From an uncultured Eubacteriales bacterium (lineage in GTDB: Bacteria; Bacillota; Clostridia; Oscillospirales; Ruminococcaceae): a stretch of DNA of 5,404 nucleotides. The notes below the pieces were generated by a model. The model had not been told where the DNA came from. It worked only from the letters and a program-made list of their open reading frames with translations, and searched no databases. The translations under genes were made by a program, and so were the position numbers. This document shows, piece by piece, positions 4,542 to 5,404 of the stretch; position 1 is the first letter of the stretch; each line of letters starts with the position of its first letter. The stretch spans positions 1 through 5,404 of the forward strand of contig CABUOE010000161.1 in assembly GCA_902493155.1 (NCBI GenBank). The letters are read 5' to 3'.

Positions 4542-5192
4542 ATGGCTAAGAAAAGGGAAGAGTACGGAAACGAAAGCATATCGTCTTTAAAAGGCGCCGA
4601 CCGGGTGCGCAAACGCCCGTCGGTCATCTTTGGGTCGGACGGCCTGGAGGGCTGTGAGCACTCCTTCTTCGAGATTCTTTCAAACTCCATCGACGAGGCG
4701 AGAGAGGGCTACGGCAGCAAAATCGTCGTCACCCATTTTGCCGACGATTCCATCCAGGTGCAGGATTTCGGCCGCGGCATCCCGGTGGACTGGAACAACA
4801 ACGAGCAGTGTTATAACTGGGAGCTGGTGTTCTGTGAGCTCTACGCCGGCGGCAAGTACAAAGAGCAGGGGAACAACTACGAGTATTCGTTGGGGCTGAA
4901 CGGCCTAGGCTCCTGCGCCACCCAGTATTCTTCCGAGTATTTCGACGTGACGGTCGTCCGGGACGGGTTCCAGTACGACCTCCACTTTGAAAAGGGAAAC
5001 ATCGTGGGCGAGATGAAAAAGGCCCCCACCACCCAGAAAAAAACCGGCACCACCCAGAAATGGCGGGCGGACCGGTACCAGGATCAAATGGAAGCCGGAC
5101 CTGGACGTTTTTACCGACATCAAAATTCCCCAGGAATATTTCCTCGACACCATCAAAAAGCAGGCGGTTGTAAACCCCGGCGTCCTCTTTGA
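4542..5192 (+). CDS. Type IIA topoisomerase B subunit (GyrB/ParE family), ATPase domain, frame broken near 5070
   Basis: This is the N-terminal GHKL ATPase domain of a gyrase or topoisomerase IV B subunit, which uses ATP to drive DNA strand passage with its A partner. Residue marks are RVRKRPSVIFGS at 21-32, the N-box EILSNSIDEA with catalytic Glu44 and Mg-binding Asn48, DFGRG at 75-79, LYAGGKY at 100-106 and the glycine loop GLNGLG at 118-123. KTGT at 167-170 carries the Thr equivalent to Thr165 of E. coli GyrB. The spacing from HFEKG to KTGT is within one residue of what I recall for B. subtilis and E. coli GyrB. After about residue 175 this frame loses all similarity and stops at 5190-5192, while the family sequence resumes in the next frame. 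In sequence style it resembles the clostridial ParE-like paralogue, but gyrB and parE cannot be separated from this part alone. Whether it is truly broken depends on the 28-nt repeat at 5043-5098. Confidence 0.9.
   Translation: MAKKREEYGNESISSLKGADRVRKRPSVIFGSDGLEGCEHSFFEILSNSIDEAREGYGSKIVVTHFADDSIQVQDFGRGIPVDWNNNEQCYNWELVFCELYAGGKYKEQGNNYEYSLGLNGLGSCATQYSSEYFDVTVVRDGFQYDLHFEKGNIVGEMKKAPTTQKKTGTTQKWRADRYQDQMEAGPGRFYRHQNSPGIFPRHHQKAGGCKPRRPL
5043..5098 (+). repeat. Diverged 28-nt tandem repeat covering the KTGT motif
   Basis: Bases 5043-5070 and 5071-5098 match at 19 of 28 positions by hand count. The first copy encodes KTGTTQKW in the upstream frame and the second RTGTRIKW in the downstream frame. 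The period is not a multiple of three, so it produces the frame change. Confidence 0.7.
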
Positions 5193-5404
5193 ATTTGTCG
5201 ACCACACGCCGGATGGGGTGCAGAAGTTCGATTTCTGCTACGAAAACGGCATTACCGACTATCTGAAAGAACTGGTGGGGGAACAGGGCCTCACAAGCGT
5301 CGAATATTGGGAAGCCGAACGGGTGGGACGGGACCGTGACGACCGTGACGACTACAAAGTAAAACTCTCGGTGGCCCTCTGTTTTTCCAACCGGGTTCAA
5401 ATTT
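5062..5404 (+). pseudogene. Continuation of the GyrB/ParE B subunit in the +1-shifted frame, cut by window end
   Basis: This frame has no start codon of its own and is open to the window edge. From 5068 it reads RTGTRIKWKPDLDVFTDI, then KKQAVVNPGVLFEF, GITDYLKELVGEQ and VKLSVALCFSNRV. These are the expected blocks between the ATPase site and the transducer domain of GyrB/ParE. The Lys of QAVVNPG is preceded by the usual DTIKK helix. The similarity follows directly on that of the 4542 frame, so the two are halves of one gene, joined by a shift of one base (or an inserted 28 nt). GRDRDDRDDYKVK contains a 9-nt tandem repeat (5335-5352) that keeps frame and fits normal family length. If the break is real the gene makes no toprim domain; if it is an assembly effect the gene is intact. 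Confidence 0.8.

Noticed and set aside
5037..5043. A run of seven A in the topoisomerase gene as the cause of the frame break or as a programmed frameshift site
   Set aside because: Removing one A would join the frames but would replace the in-register KTGTTQKW by KPAPPRNGG and place the remaining TGT about nine residues late. The repeat at 5043-5098 explains the data better. It is not fully excluded.
5335..5352. 9-nt tandem repeat CGTGACGAC as a second lesion in the topoisomerase gene
   Set aside because: It keeps the frame, and the resulting RDRDDRDDYKVK fits the length I recall for this region of the family.

Overview
The window reads as chromosomal DNA of a low-to-mid-GC, Gram-positive anaerobe of the class Clostridia, probably an Oscillospiraceae/Ruminococcaceae-like gut bacterium. 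The reasons are strong GGAGG ribosome binding sites, a SpoVB-type flippase, a clostridial-style SfsA, and a GyrB/ParE of the type with an RVRKRPSVIFGSDGLEG N-terminus. The assignment comes from remembered protein families, not from a search.

Layout. Positions 1-1195 (+): the 3' part of sfsA, cut by the window edge, then a GNAT acetyltransferase in the same direction. A strong hairpin terminator at 1215-1258 lies between this pair and the convergent flippase. Positions 1262-2845 (-): a 14-helix-type SpoVB-like polysaccharide/lipid flippase with a structured leader of about 180 nt. Positions 3031-4306 (-): three small genes, namely an orphan 96-residue helical protein with its own promoter and terminator, a 189-residue repetitive coiled-coil protein with its own promoter and terminator, and a 63-residue ribbon-helix-helix DNA-binding protein. 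Positions 4307-4541: a 235-nt divergent intergenic region with a near-consensus + strand promoter. Positions 4542-5404 (+): the ATPase region of a type IIA topoisomerase B subunit, running off the window and carrying a frame break near 5070. No stretch of more than 300 bases lacks a gene.

How the genes may work together. sfsA and the acetyltransferase are probably co-transcribed. The flippase is a separate unit. The ribbon-helix-helix and coiled-coil genes may form a small regulated module, because the coiled-coil promoter has an inverted repeat inside its -35/-10 spacer. I see no defence system, mobile element, CRISPR array, tRNA or rRNA.

Two features deserve caution before any biology is built on them. 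The first 55 bases of the window recur exactly 51 bases later inside sfsA, which looks like a contig-end effect or an in-frame duplication. The topoisomerase gene carries a diverged 28-nt tandem duplication of its KTGT ATP-site motif, which breaks the reading frame.
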